Shown: positions 46,407 through 57,033, numbered from the stretch's first letter. The stretch is 64,000 nucleotides of DNA from Sphingopyxis microcysteis (GCF_012274265.1 NZ_JAANYY010000002.1:310001-374000); one strand, 5' to 3'. A program made the numbers and translations. The notes: generated by a model from the letters alone, not told the origin.

Positions 46407-46446
46407 CTGTCACAATATTGTCATAGGGGCGTAACGATTTTGTCAC
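46407..46446 (+). promoter_or_regulatory. PHO box (PhoB-binding repeats)
   Basis: CTGTCAC (46407-46413) and TTGTCAT (46418-46424) are separated by the AT-rich AATA, giving the classic 11-bp register of a PHO box. A third repeat TTGTCAC is at 46440-46446, exactly two 11-bp steps further on, with a weak match (GCGTAAC) at the intermediate step. The repeats point toward the Nudix-DUF47 and PiT genes. PhoB control is inferred from the match to the consensus. Confidence 0.72.
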
Positions 46447-46488
46447 CTTGGGCCGCCGCGCCCGACCTTGCAGGAAAGGATAGAGCCC

Positions 46489-47613
46489 GTGCGTCAGATC
46501 GCTGTCCTTCCCTATCGCTTCAGCGGCGCGGCGCACGATGGCCCGACCGAAATCCTGTTGATCACGTCGCGCGAGACCAAGCGCTGGGTGGTGCCAAAGG
46601 GCAACCCGTTGACCGGAATGACGCGCCATGCCGCGGCGGCGATCGAGGCGGAGGAGGAAGCGGGCGTAACCGGTTCCGTCTGCCCGACCCCGATCGGCAG
46701 TTATGAATATCGCAAGCGCCGCGCGAACGGCGCTGCGATCATGTACAATGTCGAAGTCTTTCCGCTGGCCGTTACCAACGAGCTCGCCGAGTGGAAGGAA
46801 ATGGACGAACGCGAACGCAAATGGTTCTCGTTCCGCGATGCCGCTTCGGCGGTCGAGGAACCCGATTTGCAGGCGTTGATCCGCTCGTTCGGCGATGGCG
46901 GTTTTCGCGCCGTCGCCGCGCCGCGCAGTGTTGTCCTGGATGTAGCCGAAAAAGCAGGGGTAAGCCGAATGTTCGCATGGTTTCAGCGATTGCTGCCGCG
47001 ACAGGGAAATTTCTTTGAATTGTTCGAAAGCCATGCCGCGACGCTGGTCGCCGGCGCCAACGCGCTGTCGCGCATGTTGCAGGGCGGCGAGGGGATGGCC
47101 GACCATGTCCAGGAAATCATCGAGCGCGAACACGACGCCGACGCGATTACGCGCGAGGTGTTGCAGACGGTGCGCCGTACTTTCCTGACCCCGTTCGACC
47201 GCAGCGCGATCACCGACCTGATCGCATCGATGGACGATGCGATCGACGAGATGCAAAAGACCGCGGGCGCTGTCGATCTGTACGATGTCACCGAATTCGA
47301 ACCCGAAATGCGCGATATCGGCGGCATCATCGTCGACGCGGCGCGGCTGACCGCCGAGGCGCTGCCGCTGCTCCGCAATATCTCCGCCAACGCCACGCGC
47401 CTGCACGAGCTGACCGAGCGACTGGTCCGCATGGAAGGCCATGCCGACGAAATCCACGCCGCGGGGCTCAAGCGCCTGTTCAAGGAACATGGGCAATCGA
47501 ACAGCGCCCGCTTCCTGATCGGGCGCGAACTCTATCGTCATCTGGAGCGCGTCACCGACAGCTTCGAGGATGTCGCGAACGAGATCGACGGCCTGGTCAT
47601 CGACCACGCATAA
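46489..47613 (+). CDS. Nudix hydrolase-DUF47 (PitR/PhoU-like) fusion
   Basis: This 374-residue protein joins a Nudix domain (about 1-140) to a DUF47 domain (about 161-374), with a linker of about 20 residues. The Nudix box runs G38 to V60; it keeps E53, E56, E57 and G59 but has M44 and I52 instead of the usual Glu and Arg. Domain type resembles diphosphoinositol/dinucleoside polyphosphate hydrolases. DUF47 proteins, PhoU-like, accompany and modulate PiT phosphate carriers. The GTG at 46489 has AGGAAAGGA upstream. An ATG at 46969 with AGGGGT upstream begins DUF47 exactly and might give a separate 214-residue product. PiT follows. The fusion could be a family trait or local. Confidence 0.82.
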   Translation: MRQIAVLPYRFSGAAHDGPTEILLITSRETKRWVVPKGNPLTGMTRHAAAAIEAEEEAGVTGSVCPTPIGSYEYRKRRANGAAIMYNVEVFPLAVTNELAEWKEMDERERKWFSFRDAASAVEEPDLQALIRSFGDGGFRAVAAPRSVVLDVAEKAGVSRMFAWFQRLLPRQGNFFELFESHAATLVAGANALSRMLQGGEGMADHVQEIIEREHDADAITREVLQTVRRTFLTPFDRSAITDLIASMDDAIDEMQKTAGAVDLYDVTEFEPEMRDIGGIIVDAARLTAEALPLLRNISANATRLHELTERLVRMEGHADEIHAAGLKRLFKEHGQSNSARFLIGRELYRHLERVTDSFEDVANEIDGLVIDHA

Positions 47614-47643
47614 GCGGACAATTGCAAATGTGCTCCCACCAGT

Positions 47644-47725
47644 CCGTTCGCATCGAGCGAAGTCGAGATGCCCATCCACATGGCGCTGCCCCGACGGGTG
47701 TCTCGACTTCGCTCGACACGAACGG
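47644..47725. repeat. Palindromic element, GTTCGCATCGAGCG family
   Basis: Inverted arms (47644-47673 and 47696-47725; core GAGCGAAGTCGAGATG) match imperfectly across a 22-nt centre. It sits between the Nudix-DUF47 gene and the PiT gene and could affect relative expression. No other copy was seen in the window. Confidence 0.8.
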
Positions 47726-47751
47726 GCTTTTGAGTTCGGGAATATAGGTCG

Positions 47752-48765
47752 ATGCACGAACTCGCTTTCCCGCTCCTCGTCGGCCTGATCATCCTGGCGC
47801 TGGCGTTCGATTTCCTGAACGGGCTGCACGACGCCGCGAACAGTATCGCGACCGTCGTCGCGACGCGCCTGTTGCGTCCGGTGCAGGCAGTGGTCTTTGC
47901 CGCTTTCTTCAATTTCGCCGCCTATTTCCTGTCGATCATCTTTCCCGAACTGCACAAGGTTGCCGAGACGATCGGCAAGGGGATCATCGACAAGGATCTG
48001 GTGACCCCGGCGGTGGTGTTCGGGGCGCTGGTCGGCGCGATGTTCTGGAACATCGTCACCTGGCTGAAGGGCATTCCGTCGTCGTCGAGCCACGCGCTGG
48101 TCGGCGGCATCGTCGGTGCGGGGGTCGCGCATGCGGGATTCGAGGGGATCGAATGGACGGGCCTGAACAAGACCGTCATCGCGATCTTCCTCTCGCCGAT
48201 GCTCGGCATGTTGCTGGCGATGCTGGTGATGCTGGTCAGCAGCTGGGCGCTGCACCGCGCCACCGCCAAATTCGCCGAAAAAACCTTTCGCCGCCTCCAC
48301 CTGCTGTCGTCGGCCGCCTATTCGGTCAGCCACGGGCTGAACGACGCGCAAAAGACGATGGGGATCATCGCGGTGCTGCTCTATTCGACCGGCTATCTGC
48401 AGGGCGAGTTTCATGTTCCCCACTGGGTGGCGTTCAGCTGCTATGTCGCGATCGCGCTCGGCACCCTGTCGGGCGGGTGGAAGATCATCGAGACGATGGG
48501 CGGGCGGATCACCAAGCTGTCGCACCATCAGGGTTTCGCCGCCTCGACCGGCGGGTCGATCATGGTGTTCACCGCCAGCCTGCTCGGCATCCCGGTGTCG
48601 ACGACGCACACGATCACCGGCAGCATCATCGGCGCGGGCGTCGCCCGCCGGGCTAGTGCGGTGCGCTGGGGCGTGGCAAGCAACGTCGTCGCGGCGTGGT
48701 TCATCACGATCCCCGCGAGCGCGGTCGTTGCGGCAGCGTTCTACGCGATCACCCGGCTGTTCTGA
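47752..48765 (+). CDS. pit: Inorganic phosphate transporter, PiT family
   Basis: This 337-residue inner-membrane carrier has the two PiT repeats with the signature NGLHDAANSIATVVATR (about 20-36) and a second NDAQKTMGI region near 205, in about ten transmembrane segments. PiT carriers bring in metal-phosphate with protons. It lies 138 nt after the DUF47 fusion gene on the same strand, the usual PitR-PiT arrangement, and both may be controlled by the PHO box at 46407. Its last base abuts the convergent DUF4403 stop. Confidence 0.94.
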   Translation: MHELAFPLLVGLIILALAFDFLNGLHDAANSIATVVATRLLRPVQAVVFAAFFNFAAYFLSIIFPELHKVAETIGKGIIDKDLVTPAVVFGALVGAMFWNIVTWLKGIPSSSSHALVGGIVGAGVAHAGFEGIEWTGLNKTVIAIFLSPMLGMLLAMLVMLVSSWALHRATAKFAEKTFRRLHLLSSAAYSVSHGLNDAQKTMGIIAVLLYSTGYLQGEFHVPHWVAFSCYVAIALGTLSGGWKIIETMGGRITKLSHHQGFAASTGGSIMVFTASLLGIPVSTTHTITGSIIGAGVARRASAVRWGVASNVVAAWFITIPASAVVAAAFYAITRLF

Positions 48766-50244
48766 TCAGCGCGCCGGGCGGTAGTCGACCCGCGCGCCGC
48801 CGACCATGCGCACTGGCAGATACAGCCCGTTGCCATAGGCCTTGATCGCGCCGATTTCGAACCCGTCGATCTGGGTACGAATGACAAAGGCGCCTTCGCG
48901 GCGCTGGTCGACCGCGCGCTTGATCTTGCCCTGCAGTTCGCCAAGGTCGCGGGTGAAATTCTGGGTCAGGGCGTCGGCGATCAACGGCGCAAAGCCGGGA
49001 TTCTGTCCGAGCGCGATGAGCACGTCGCCGCCGACACCGTCGGTATCGCCGGTGATCAGCAGGTCGGTAAAGCGCACCTCGGCCGACCCCGGGTTGTTGA
49101 CCGGTACCGCAGTCATCCAAATGCGCCCATGGGTCGGTTCGCCGCTGCGACTGGCGAGCCGCATCGCGACATCGACGCCCAGCGCGACGCGCCCGTCGGG
49201 TGCGCCATAGATCGTCGACGGCCCGAACTTGACCATCATCGGTCCGACCTTGGGCAGGTCGAACGGCCGCGCCGACCGTTTCTTGAGCGCGCGATCGACG
49301 ACGGGCTGCAACTGCGCATAGTCGGCGAGTACCGGCACCCGCACATCAAAGTGCGGCGTCGGTTTTTCGCGAACCATGGTCGGCAAGGGCGTCGGCGCGG
49401 GATCGGCGGGTCGGCCCGAGACAAAGGTTTCGGTGATCGCCTCCAGCCCCAGGTTGAGCCGCATCTGCTGCCCCTCCATCCGATACCCGCCATACAGGAT
49501 GCGCTGCGGCGTCACGCGCATCCACACCGGCGGGTTTTCGCGATTGAGCTCGAGCGCGGTGAAGCTCTGTCGCCACACGTCGGACGCCTGTTTGCGGATG
49601 TCGATCCGCGCGATCTCCCGATTAACCTCGCGCTCGACGTCGCGGACGACGGGCTTCAGCTTCGCATCGGCCTCGTCGGTGAAGGTGATGCGCTTGCCGA
49701 GGAAATCGATCCCCGGCGCCTTGGTCCAGCCATAGCTGATGCGCGCCGTGCCGCGCGTACGCCAGTCGGGGGTGACATCGATCCTGACGCGCGCATGCGC
49801 CATCGCGGCGCCGGTTGCGGTCTCGCCCTTCAGCACCCCGCCGACGTCGCGCGCCGCGATCGTGGCATTGAGCGGCACATCGACGATAATTTCGTCACCC
49901 ACCCCACGCAGCCGCAACGCCCCGCGCGTGACGCGGCCGACGATGGTGCAGGCGATCGGCGGCGTCACCTTGACCTTCTTGCCGAACACCTTGACCCGCT
50001 GCGGCTTGACGCACGCCCGCTCGCGCCGGTTGATCGTCCACAGCGTCCTGGGCACCGCGCGTTCCAGCGCCCGCTTGAGCGCGCTGGTATCGGCGTTGAT
50101 CGGCACCGCGATCAGCGATTTTTGCGACGGGGAAGGGGCTTTGTCGGTCGATCGCGGCGGCGGTTCGACATCGACCTTGCGGTCGCACGCCGTGAGCATG
50201 CTTCCCGACGCAATGGCCATGGCCAACAAGTTGATCGCCCGCAT
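48766..50244 (-). CDS. DUF4403 lipoprotein
   Basis: This 492-residue protein has a lipoprotein signal ending LTAC (C20) and a long mature part with the DUF4403 pattern: repeated beta-rich halves containing WTKAPGIDFLGKRITF, RILYGGYRMEGQQMRLNLGLEA and ALGVDVAMRLASR. The family is common in Gram-negative envelopes and may relate to lipid-binding tunnel proteins. No function is established. It ends base-to-base against the PiT gene. Confidence 0.85.
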   Translation of the reverse strand: MRAINLLAMAIASGSMLTACDRKVDVEPPPRSTDKAPSPSQKSLIAVPINADTSALKRALERAVPRTLWTINRRERACVKPQRVKVFGKKVKVTPPIACTIVGRVTRGALRLRGVGDEIIVDVPLNATIAARDVGGVLKGETATGAAMAHARVRIDVTPDWRTRGTARISYGWTKAPGIDFLGKRITFTDEADAKLKPVVRDVEREVNREIARIDIRKQASDVWRQSFTALELNRENPPVWMRVTPQRILYGGYRMEGQQMRLNLGLEAITETFVSGRPADPAPTPLPTMVREKPTPHFDVRVPVLADYAQLQPVVDRALKKRSARPFDLPKVGPMMVKFGPSTIYGAPDGRVALGVDVAMRLASRSGEPTHGRIWMTAVPVNNPGSAEVRFTDLLITGDTDGVGGDVLIALGQNPGFAPLIADALTQNFTRDLGELQGKIKRAVDQRREGAFVIRTQIDGFEIGAIKAYGNGLYLPVRMVGGARVDYRPAR

Positions 50245-50313
50245 GTCTCAGCCCCCGATTGATGCCCTCATGGTAACACCAGTCGGTAAAGGTTGTTCCA
50301 ACAAATGCGCGGT

Positions 50314-51684
50314 TCAGGCGCGGACGACCCCGAACAGGTCATGCTCGTCGGCGTCCTCGATCTCGACATCGACGATGTCGCCCGCCTTCAGCGTCGCGGC
50401 GACGTCGCGGAGGTAGACGTGGCCGTCGATCTCGGGCGCGTCGGCCTGTGACCGGCCTGTCGCGCCGATGCTGCCCTCTTCGTCCGCCTCGCCAACCTCG
50501 TCGATGATCACGGGCAGCGTGCGGCCGATCTTGGCTTCGAGCTTCGCGGCGCTGATCGCGGCCGTTTTCGCCATGATCCGCTGGAAGCGCTCTTCCTTGA
50601 CCTCTTCAGGCACCGGATCGGGCAGGGCGTTTGCCTGCGCACCCGCGACGGGTTCGAAACGGAAGGCGCCGACGCGGTCGAGCTGCGCCTCGTCGAGCCA
50701 GTCGAGGAGATATTGGAAATCTTCTTCGGTCTCGCCGGGGAAGCCGACGACGAAGCTCGAGCGGATTGCGATGTCGGGCGCGATCGCGCGCCAGCTTTTC
50801 AGCCGCTCGAGCACCTTCGCCTCGTTCGCGGGGCGCTTCATGCGCTTGAGGACGCTTGGGCTTGCGTGCTGGAAGGGGATGTCGAGGTACGGCGTCAGCA
50901 ACCCTTCGGCCATCAGCGGGATCACCGCGTCGACATGCGGATAGGGATAGACATAGTGGAGGCGCACCCATGGGGCGCGGCCTTCGCTGGTGCGCAGCTG
51001 GCCGAGTTCGCGCGCGAGGTCGGTCATATGCGCGCGGACTTCGCGGCCATGCCACTGGCGCGGATCATGCCTGATATCGACGCCGTAAGCCGAGGTGTCC
51101 TGGCTGATCACCAGCAGCTCCTTGGTCCCCGCGGCGACGAGCTTTTCGGCCTCGCGCAGCACCGCATCGATGCGGCGGCTGACGAGTTTGCCGCGCAGAT
51201 CGGGGATGATGCAGAAGGAGCAGCTGTGGTTGCAGCCTTCGGAAATCTTCAGATAGCTGTAGTGGCGCGGCGTAAGCTTGAGTCCGCCCTCGGGGACGAG
51301 GTCGATGAAGGGGCCTTGGGTGGGCGGCGCGGCGTCGTGGACTGCGTCGACGACCTGCTCATACTGATGTGCGCCGGTTACCGCGAGGACGTTCGGGAAG
51401 CGGGCGCGGATGACTTCGGCCTCATTGCCCATGCAGCCGGTGACGATGACGCGGCCATTCTCGGCCATTGCTTCGCCGATCGCTTCGAGGCTTTCCTCCT
51501 TCGCCGAGTCGAGGAAGCCGCAGGTGTTGACCAGCACGACGTCGGCGCCCGCATAATCGGGCGACAGACCGTAACCGTCGGCGCGCAGCTTGGTCAGAAT
51601 CCGTTCGCTATCGACCAATGCCTTGGGGCAGCCGAGCGAAACCATGCCGACCTTCGGCTGGGTGGGGAGCGTTTTGACTGTCAT
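50314..51684 (-). CDS. rimO: Ribosomal protein S12 methylthiotransferase
   Basis: This 456-residue radical SAM enzyme methylthiolates Asp-88 of ribosomal protein S12. It has an N-terminal UPF0004 cluster domain (cysteines in [26 protein letters not shown]), the radical SAM motif CNHSCSFC, and a C-terminal TRAM domain. DSERI in the N-terminal domain and length separate RimO from MiaB. It appears monocistronic. Confidence 0.95.
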   Translation of the reverse strand: MTVKTLPTQPKVGMVSLGCPKALVDSERILTKLRADGYGLSPDYAGADVVLVNTCGFLDSAKEESLEAIGEAMAENGRVIVTGCMGNEAEVIRARFPNVLAVTGAHQYEQVVDAVHDAAPPTQGPFIDLVPEGGLKLTPRHYSYLKISEGCNHSCSFCIIPDLRGKLVSRRIDAVLREAEKLVAAGTKELLVISQDTSAYGVDIRHDPRQWHGREVRAHMTDLARELGQLRTSEGRAPWVRLHYVYPYPHVDAVIPLMAEGLLTPYLDIPFQHASPSVLKRMKRPANEAKVLERLKSWRAIAPDIAIRSSFVVGFPGETEEDFQYLLDWLDEAQLDRVGAFRFEPVAGAQANALPDPVPEEVKEERFQRIMAKTAAISAAKLEAKIGRTLPVIIDEVGEADEEGSIGATGRSQADAPEIDGHVYLRDVAATLKAGDIVDVEIEDADEHDLFGVVRA

Positions 51685-51802
51685 GATTGCGGGCGCGCAT
51701 AAGCGATTTTTTGCACTTTGTCACGCGATGCTGTCGCAGGTGCGGCGCGAAGCGTTCGGATCCAGCCACAACCGCTCCTATCGCTCCGCTCCCCCCGAAC
51801 CC

Positions 51803-53467
51803 TCACCCCAAACTGGGCAGGTCGAGCCCCTTTTCGCGCGCGCAGTCGATCGCGATGTCATAGCCCGCGTCGGCGTGGCGCATCACGCCGGTGCCGGGGT
51901 CGTTCCACAGCACGCGCTCCAGCCGCTTCGCCGCTTCGGGCGTGCCGTCGGCGACGATCACCATGCCGCTGTGCTGCGAATAGCCCATGCCGACGCCGCC
52001 GCCATGGTGGAGCGACACCCAGGTCGCGCCCGACGCGGTGTTGAGCAGGGCGTTAAGCAAAGGCCAGTCCGAAACCGCGTCCGATCCGTCGCGCATCGCT
52101 TCGGTTTCGCGGTTGGGCGAGGCGACCGAGCCCGAATCGAGATGGTCGCGCCCGATGACGACCGGTGCCTTGAGTTCGCCGTTCGCGACCATCTCGTTGA
52201 AGGCAAGGCCGAGCCGGTGGCGGTCGCCGAGCCCGACCCAGCAGATGCGCGCGGGCAGGCCCTGGAACTGGATCTTCTCGCGCGCCATGTCGAGCCAGTT
52301 GTGGAGATGCTTGTTGTCGGGGAGCAGCTCCTTCACCTTGGCGTCGGTCTTGTAGATGTCCTCGGGATCGCCCGACAGCGCCGCCCAGCGGAACGGGCCG
52401 ATGCCGCGGCAGAAAAGCGGGCGGACATAGGCGGGGACGAAGCCGGGGAAGTCGAACGCGTTCTCGACGCCTTCGTCCTTCGCCATCTGGCGGATGTTGT
52501 TGCCATAATCGGTTGTCGGCACGCCTGCTGCCTGCAGATCGAGCATCGCCTGCACATGGACGGCCATCGACGCCTTGGCGGCCTTGGCGACAGATGCCGG
52601 ATCGCTCTCGCGCTTCGAAAACCACTCGTCGAGCGTCCAGCCCGCGGGGAGATAGCCGTTGACGGGGTCGTGCGCCGACGTCTGATCGGTCAAGAGGTCG
52701 GGGCGGATGCCGCGGCGCACCATCTCGGGCAGGATCTCCGCAGCGTTGCCGAGCAGGCCGACCGAGACGGGCTTGCCCTCGGCATGGCTGGCCTCGATCA
52801 TCGCGATCGCCTCGTCGATGCTCGATGCCTGCTTGTCGAGATAGCCGGTGCGCAGGCGCATTTCGATGCGGCTCGGCTGGCATTCGATCGCAAGGCAGCT
52901 CGCGCCCGCCATCACTGCCGCGAGCGGCTGCGCGCCGCCCATGCCGCCGAGGCCGGCGGTGAGCAGCCACTTGCCCGCGAGGCTGCCGCCATAATGCTGG
53001 CGGCCCATTTCGACGAAGGTTTCGTAGGTGCCCTGCACGATGCCCTGGCTGCCGATGTAGATCCAGCTGCCCGCGGTCATCTGGCCGTACATCATCAGCC
53101 CCTTTTTATCGAGCTCGTGGAAATGTTCCCAATTCGCCCATTCGGGGACGAGGTTCGAATTGGCGAGCAGAACGCGCGGCGCATTCTCGTGGGTGCGGAA
53201 AACGCCGACGGGCTTGCCCGACTGGATGAGGAGGGTCTCGTCGCCTTCGAGCCGTTTCAGCGTCTCGACGATCCGGTCGTAGCTTTCCCAGTCGCGCGCA
53301 GCGCGGCCGATGCCGCCATAGACGACGAGCTCATGCGGCGCCTCGGCGACGTCGGGATGCAGGTTGTTCATCAGCATCCGCATCGGCGCTTCGGTAAGCC
53401 AGCTTTTTGCCGTGATGTCCGGGCCGGTTGCCGGGCGGATCACGCGGCTGTTGTCGAGACGGGTCAT
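51803..53467 (-). CDS. hutU: Urocanate hydratase
   Basis: This 554-residue cytosolic NAD-dependent enzyme converts urocanate to 4-imidazolone-5-propionate, step 2 of histidine breakdown. Length, the [12 protein letters not shown] segment (about 173-184) and the [13 protein letters not shown] segment are diagnostic. It is the last gene of hutI-H-G-U; its start overlaps the hutG stop by 4 nt. Control is expected from HutC through the palindrome at 57003. Confidence 0.97.
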   Translation of the reverse strand: MTRLDNSRVIRPATGPDITAKSWLTEAPMRMLMNNLHPDVAEAPHELVVYGGIGRAARDWESYDRIVETLKRLEGDETLLIQSGKPVGVFRTHENAPRVLLANSNLVPEWANWEHFHELDKKGLMMYGQMTAGSWIYIGSQGIVQGTYETFVEMGRQHYGGSLAGKWLLTAGLGGMGGAQPLAAVMAGASCLAIECQPSRIEMRLRTGYLDKQASSIDEAIAMIEASHAEGKPVSVGLLGNAAEILPEMVRRGIRPDLLTDQTSAHDPVNGYLPAGWTLDEWFSKRESDPASVAKAAKASMAVHVQAMLDLQAAGVPTTDYGNNIRQMAKDEGVENAFDFPGFVPAYVRPLFCRGIGPFRWAALSGDPEDIYKTDAKVKELLPDNKHLHNWLDMAREKIQFQGLPARICWVGLGDRHRLGLAFNEMVANGELKAPVVIGRDHLDSGSVASPNRETEAMRDGSDAVSDWPLLNALLNTASGATWVSLHHGGGVGMGYSQHSGMVIVADGTPEAAKRLERVLWNDPGTGVMRHADAGYDIAIDCAREKGLDLPSLG

Positions 53468-54267
53468 GCTTGTCCTTTCGCAAAATCGAGGGTCGCGGCG
53501 ATGACCTGTTCAAGGGCAGGCCGGATCGCGGGATCGGGATCGATGGGGCTGGGCCAGTTGGCGTGGGTGATCGTGTCGGGTTCAGCCATGTAGCCGCGCT
53601 GCGCGAGCTCCATCTGGACCGCGTGCACGCCGCTTTCGGGGCGGCCATAATGGCGCGTCGTCCAGCCGCCCTTGAAGCGGCCGTTGACCACATGGCTGCG
53701 TCCGCTGGCGGCGCAGATATTGGCGACGATGGTTTCCAGCTCAGGCGCACATGTCGCGCCGCCGTTGGTGCCGATGTTGTACTGCGGCAGCTCGCCGTCG
53801 AACAGGCGCGGGACGTGGCTGCGGATCGAATGGGCGTCGTACAGGACGACGCGGTCGTGCGCGGCTTTCAGTCGGCCCAGTTCTTCGCTCAGCGCGTCGT
53901 GATAGGGGCGGTGATAGAGATTCAGCCGCGCACTGATCTCGGCCTCGTCGGGTTCGCCAAAGCGATAGAGCGGTTCGCCGTCAAAGGTCGTCGTCGGGCA
54001 GAGCTCGGTCGTTGCCTGTCCGGGATAGAGCGACGCACCCGACGGATCGCGGTTCATGTCGATCACGCTGCGCGAAATATCGGTCGCGACCAAGGTCGCG
54101 CCGAGATCGGCGGCGAAGGCGTAGAGGTCCGCAATCCACCAGTCGGTGTCGATCTGCGCATGCCAGGGCGAAACGAACTGCGCGTCCAGACCCGCAAGGT
54201 CGGTGCCGCCATGCGGGAAGGCGATGACGAGCGGCGCGTCGCCGCGATGGACGCGCATCCAGTCCAT
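53464..54267 (-). CDS. hutG: N-formylglutamate deformylase
   Basis: This 267-residue hydrolase releases formate from N-formylglutamate to give glutamate, the last step of the five-step hut pathway. The N-formylglutamate amidohydrolase fold shows [11 protein letters not shown], the [14 protein letters not shown] [15 protein letters not shown] segment, and [14 protein letters not shown]. The ATG at 54267 shares its A with the hutH stop, so the open frame to 54762 is an artefact. Presence of HutF and HutG rather than a one-step HutG defines the five-step route. Confidence 0.94.
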   Translation of the reverse strand: MDWMRVHRGDAPLVIAFPHGGTDLAGLDAQFVSPWHAQIDTDWWIADLYAFAADLGATLVATDISRSVIDMNRDPSGASLYPGQATTELCPTTTFDGEPLYRFGEPDEAEISARLNLYHRPYHDALSEELGRLKAAHDRVVLYDAHSIRSHVPRLFDGELPQYNIGTNGGATCAPELETIVANICAASGRSHVVNGRFKGGWTTRHYGRPESGVHAVQMELAQRGYMAEPDTITHANWPSPIDPDPAIRPALEQVIAATLDFAKGQA

Positions 54268-55796
54268 TAGCCGAGACCCGGCAGGTCGGCGGGAACCGTC
54301 GCGACCAGGCTGCCGTCGCGGATCAGCGCGGTCGCCGCTTCCATATCGGGATAGAAATGGCGGTCGTCCTCGAGCGTCGGAACCGCGGCGCGCAAATGCC
54401 GGCGCGCCGCTTCCAGCGCATCGCTCGATACGAGCGGCGCGTGGAAATCGACCCCCTGACAGGCCGCGAGCAATTCGATGCCGAGCACCGCGCTGACATT
54501 GTCGGCCATGTCGAGCAGGCGGCGCGCGCCGTGTGCCGCCATCGACACATGATCCTCCTGATTGGCCGAGGTCGGGATCGAATCGACGCTGGCAGGATAA
54601 GCGCGCTGCTTGTTCTCGCTGACGAGTGCGGCGGCGGTCACCTGCGGGATCATGAAGCCCGAGTTGAGGCCGGGGCGCGGGGTTAGGAAGGCGGGCAGGC
54701 CCGACAAGGCCGGATCCACGAGCATCGCGATCCGGCGCTCCGCAATCGACCCGATTTCGCACAGCGCCATGGCGATCATGTCGGCGGCGAATGCCACGGG
54801 TTCGGCGTGGAAGTTACCCCCTGAGAGCGCCTCGTCGGTGTCGGCAAAGATGAGCGGATTGTCCGAGACGCCATTGGCTTCGACGCCGAGCGTTGTCGCG
54901 GCTTGGCGGAGCAGGTCGAGCACCGCGCCCATCACCTGCGGCTGACAGCGGAGGCAATAGGGATCCTGCACACGCGGATCGTCGACCGCGTGCGAGGCGC
55001 GGATCGCCGATCCCGCCATCAGCCCGCGCAGTGCGTCACCCACCTCTCGCTGCCCGGCATGGCCGCGCAGCGCGTGGATGCGCGGGTCGAACGGCGCGTC
55101 GGAGCCTTTGGCGGCTTCGGTCGAGAGCGCGCCGGTGATCAGCGCCGAACGGAAGGCGGTTTCGGCGCGGAACAATCCCGCGAGCGCATTCGCGGTCGAA
55201 AATTGGGTGCCGTTGAGGAGGGCCAACCCTTCCTTCGGGCCGAGTTCGAGCGGCGCCAGGCCCGCCTGTGCCAGCGCCTCGGCCGCGGGCTTCGTTTCGC
55301 CGCCAACCTCGATGTCGCCGACGCCGATCATCGCGGCGGCCATATGCGACAGCGGCGCCAGGTCGCCGCTCGCCCCGACCGATCCCTGCGACGGAACGAC
55401 AGGGGTCAAGCCCTGGCCCAGCATCGTTTCGAGCATCGCGACGGTTTCGCGTCGGACCCCCGATGCGCCGACGCCGAAGCTCGCGAGCTTGAGCGCCATC
55501 ATCAGGCGGACGACGGGGGTGGGTGAGGGCGCGCCGGTCCCCGCCGCGTGGCTGAGCACGATATTGCGCTGGAGCGTCGCCAGATCGTCGCTCGCGATCC
55601 GCACGCTGGCCAGCTTTCCGAAACCGGTGTTGATGCCATAGACGGGGTCGCCCTTGGCAACGATTCGCGCCACCGCGGCGGCGCTTGCGTCGATCGCATT
55701 CCATGCCGCCGCATCGAGCGCGGCGCCCGCGCCGTCATAAATGGCGCGCCAGTCGGTCAGCGTCATTGCGCCGGGGATGATCGTCACAAATGTCAT
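54267..55796 (-). CDS. hutH: Histidine ammonia-lyase
   Basis: This 509-residue enzyme removes ammonia from histidine to give urocanate. The self-processing MIO triad A142-S143-G144 is in [13 protein letters not shown]. Length is normal. The ATG at 55796 overlaps the hutI stop by 4 nt; an in-frame ATG at 55766 is a possible alternative. Its stop shares a base with the hutG start. Confidence 0.97.
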   Translation of the reverse strand: MTFVTIIPGAMTLTDWRAIYDGAGAALDAAAWNAIDASAAAVARIVAKGDPVYGINTGFGKLASVRIASDDLATLQRNIVLSHAAGTGAPSPTPVVRLMMALKLASFGVGASGVRRETVAMLETMLGQGLTPVVPSQGSVGASGDLAPLSHMAAAMIGVGDIEVGGETKPAAEALAQAGLAPLELGPKEGLALLNGTQFSTANALAGLFRAETAFRSALITGALSTEAAKGSDAPFDPRIHALRGHAGQREVGDALRGLMAGSAIRASHAVDDPRVQDPYCLRCQPQVMGAVLDLLRQAATTLGVEANGVSDNPLIFADTDEALSGGNFHAEPVAFAADMIAMALCEIGSIAERRIAMLVDPALSGLPAFLTPRPGLNSGFMIPQVTAAALVSENKQRAYPASVDSIPTSANQEDHVSMAAHGARRLLDMADNVSAVLGIELLAACQGVDFHAPLVSSDALEAARRHLRAAVPTLEDDRHFYPDMEAATALIRDGSLVATVPADLPGLG

Positions 55797-56977
55797 TGGC
55801 CGTCCTTGATGCGTTGGTGAAGCGGGTTGAAACCGATGCGATAGACCAGCTCGGCGGGGTCGCTGACGTTCCAGATCGCAAGGTCGCAGGCCTTGCCGGG
55901 CTCGAGCGTGCCGATCTCGGTGCCAAGCCCCAGCGCCGCGGCGGCGTTGACGGTGACCCCGCGCAGCGCCTCGACGACGGTCAGTCCGAACAGCGTCGCA
56001 CCCATGTTGAGCATCAGCAGCAGCGACGTCGTTGGCGAGGTGCCGGGATTACAGTCGGTGGCCAGCGCAATCCGCGTGCCGTGGCGGCGCATCGCGGCGA
56101 TCGGCGGCAATTTCGTCTCGCGCATGAAATAATAGGCGCCGGGCAGCAGCACCGCGACCGTCCCGGCCTCCGCCATCGCGCGGACATCGTCGTCGGTCGC
56201 ATGCTCCAGATGATCGGCCGATAGCGCCCCATGCTTTGCCGCTAGCGCACTGCCGTGCAGCGCCGACAATTGTTCGGCGTGGAGCTTCACCGCGAGGCCA
56301 TGCGCTTTCGCCGCCTCAATCACGCGCTCGCACTGCGCGGGCGAAAAGCCGATGCCCTCGCAAAAGGCGTCGACCGCGGTCGCGAGCGGCGCCGCGGCCG
56401 GGATCATCGCGTCGACGACAAGGTCGATATAGGCGTCGCTATCGCCCTTATATTCGGGGGGAAGCGCGTGGGCGCCCAGAAAGGTCGGCGCGACCCGGAC
56501 CCGCCGCTGCTCGCCAAGCGCGCGCGCTGCGCGCAGCATCTTGGTCTCGTCTTCCGTCGACAGGCCATAGCCCGACTTGATCTCGATCGTCGTGACACCT
56601 TCGGCGAGCAGCGCGTCGAGGCGCGGCAGTGCGCTATCGATGAGCTCGGCCTCGCTCGCGTTGCGCGTCGCGCGCATCGTCGACACGATCCCGCCGCCCG
56701 CACGCGCAATATCTTCATAGCTCGCACCGTCGAGCCGCATCGCCCATTCGTTTGCGCGATTGCCGCCGTGGACGAGGTGCGTGTGGCAGTCGATCAGCCC
56801 GGGGGTGATCAACCGGCCGCCGCAATCAGTGCTCGGCGCCGTCTGCGCCGGCGCGCCATCGGCGGGTCCGGCATAAACGATGCGCCCGTCCTCGGCCGTG
56901 ACGACGCCATCGTCGATCAGCCCCAGCCCGTCATCGATCATCGTCGCGAGTCGCGCGTTGGTCCAGCTATGCTCCAT
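55793..56977 (-). CDS. hutI: Imidazolonepropionase
   Basis: This 394-residue amidohydrolase opens the imidazolone ring to N-formiminoglutamate, step 3. The metal site HTHLVHGG (in [14 protein letters not shown]), KLHAEQLS and [10 protein letters not shown] are present. The ATG at 56977 has GGAG upstream. An earlier ATG at 57004 lies inside the operator palindrome with no ribosome site, so it is rejected. It is the first gene of the hutI-H-G-U operon. Confidence 0.95.
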   Translation of the reverse strand: MEHSWTNARLATMIDDGLGLIDDGVVTAEDGRIVYAGPADGAPAQTAPSTDCGGRLITPGLIDCHTHLVHGGNRANEWAMRLDGASYEDIARAGGGIVSTMRATRNASEAELIDSALPRLDALLAEGVTTIEIKSGYGLSTEDETKMLRAARALGEQRRVRVAPTFLGAHALPPEYKGDSDAYIDLVVDAMIPAAAPLATAVDAFCEGIGFSPAQCERVIEAAKAHGLAVKLHAEQLSALHGSALAAKHGALSADHLEHATDDDVRAMAEAGTVAVLLPGAYYFMRETKLPPIAAMRRHGTRIALATDCNPGTSPTTSLLLMLNMGATLFGLTVVEALRGVTVNAAAALGLGTEIGTLEPGKACDLAIWNVSDPAELVYRIGFNPLHQRIKDGQ

Positions 56978-57002
56978 CTGGACAACATCTCCCGAATGGG
57001 TC

Positions 57003-57020
57003 ATTATGTCTAGACATAAT
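57003..57020. promoter_or_regulatory. Candidate HutC operator
   Basis: ATTATGTCTAGACATAAT is a perfect 18-bp palindrome between the divergent hutI operon (26 bp away) and hutF (14 bp away). A GntR-family HutC repressor is encoded downstream of hutF. Such repressors bind palindromes of this size and are released by urocanate. Identity as HutC site is a positional inference. Confidence 0.75.
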
Positions 57021-57033
57021 ATGAGGGCTCCCG

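Noticed and set aside
46941..46971. Frameshift explaining the Nudix-DUF47 fusion
   Set aside because: The frame is continuous, codon use is even across the joint, and the alternative frame hits an earlier stop at 46943.
46333..48609. A 758-residue antisense frame over the Nudix-DUF47 and PiT genes
   Set aside because: It is a high-GC shadow with skewed Arg/Gly/His content and no domain, overlapping two well-supported genes on the other strand.
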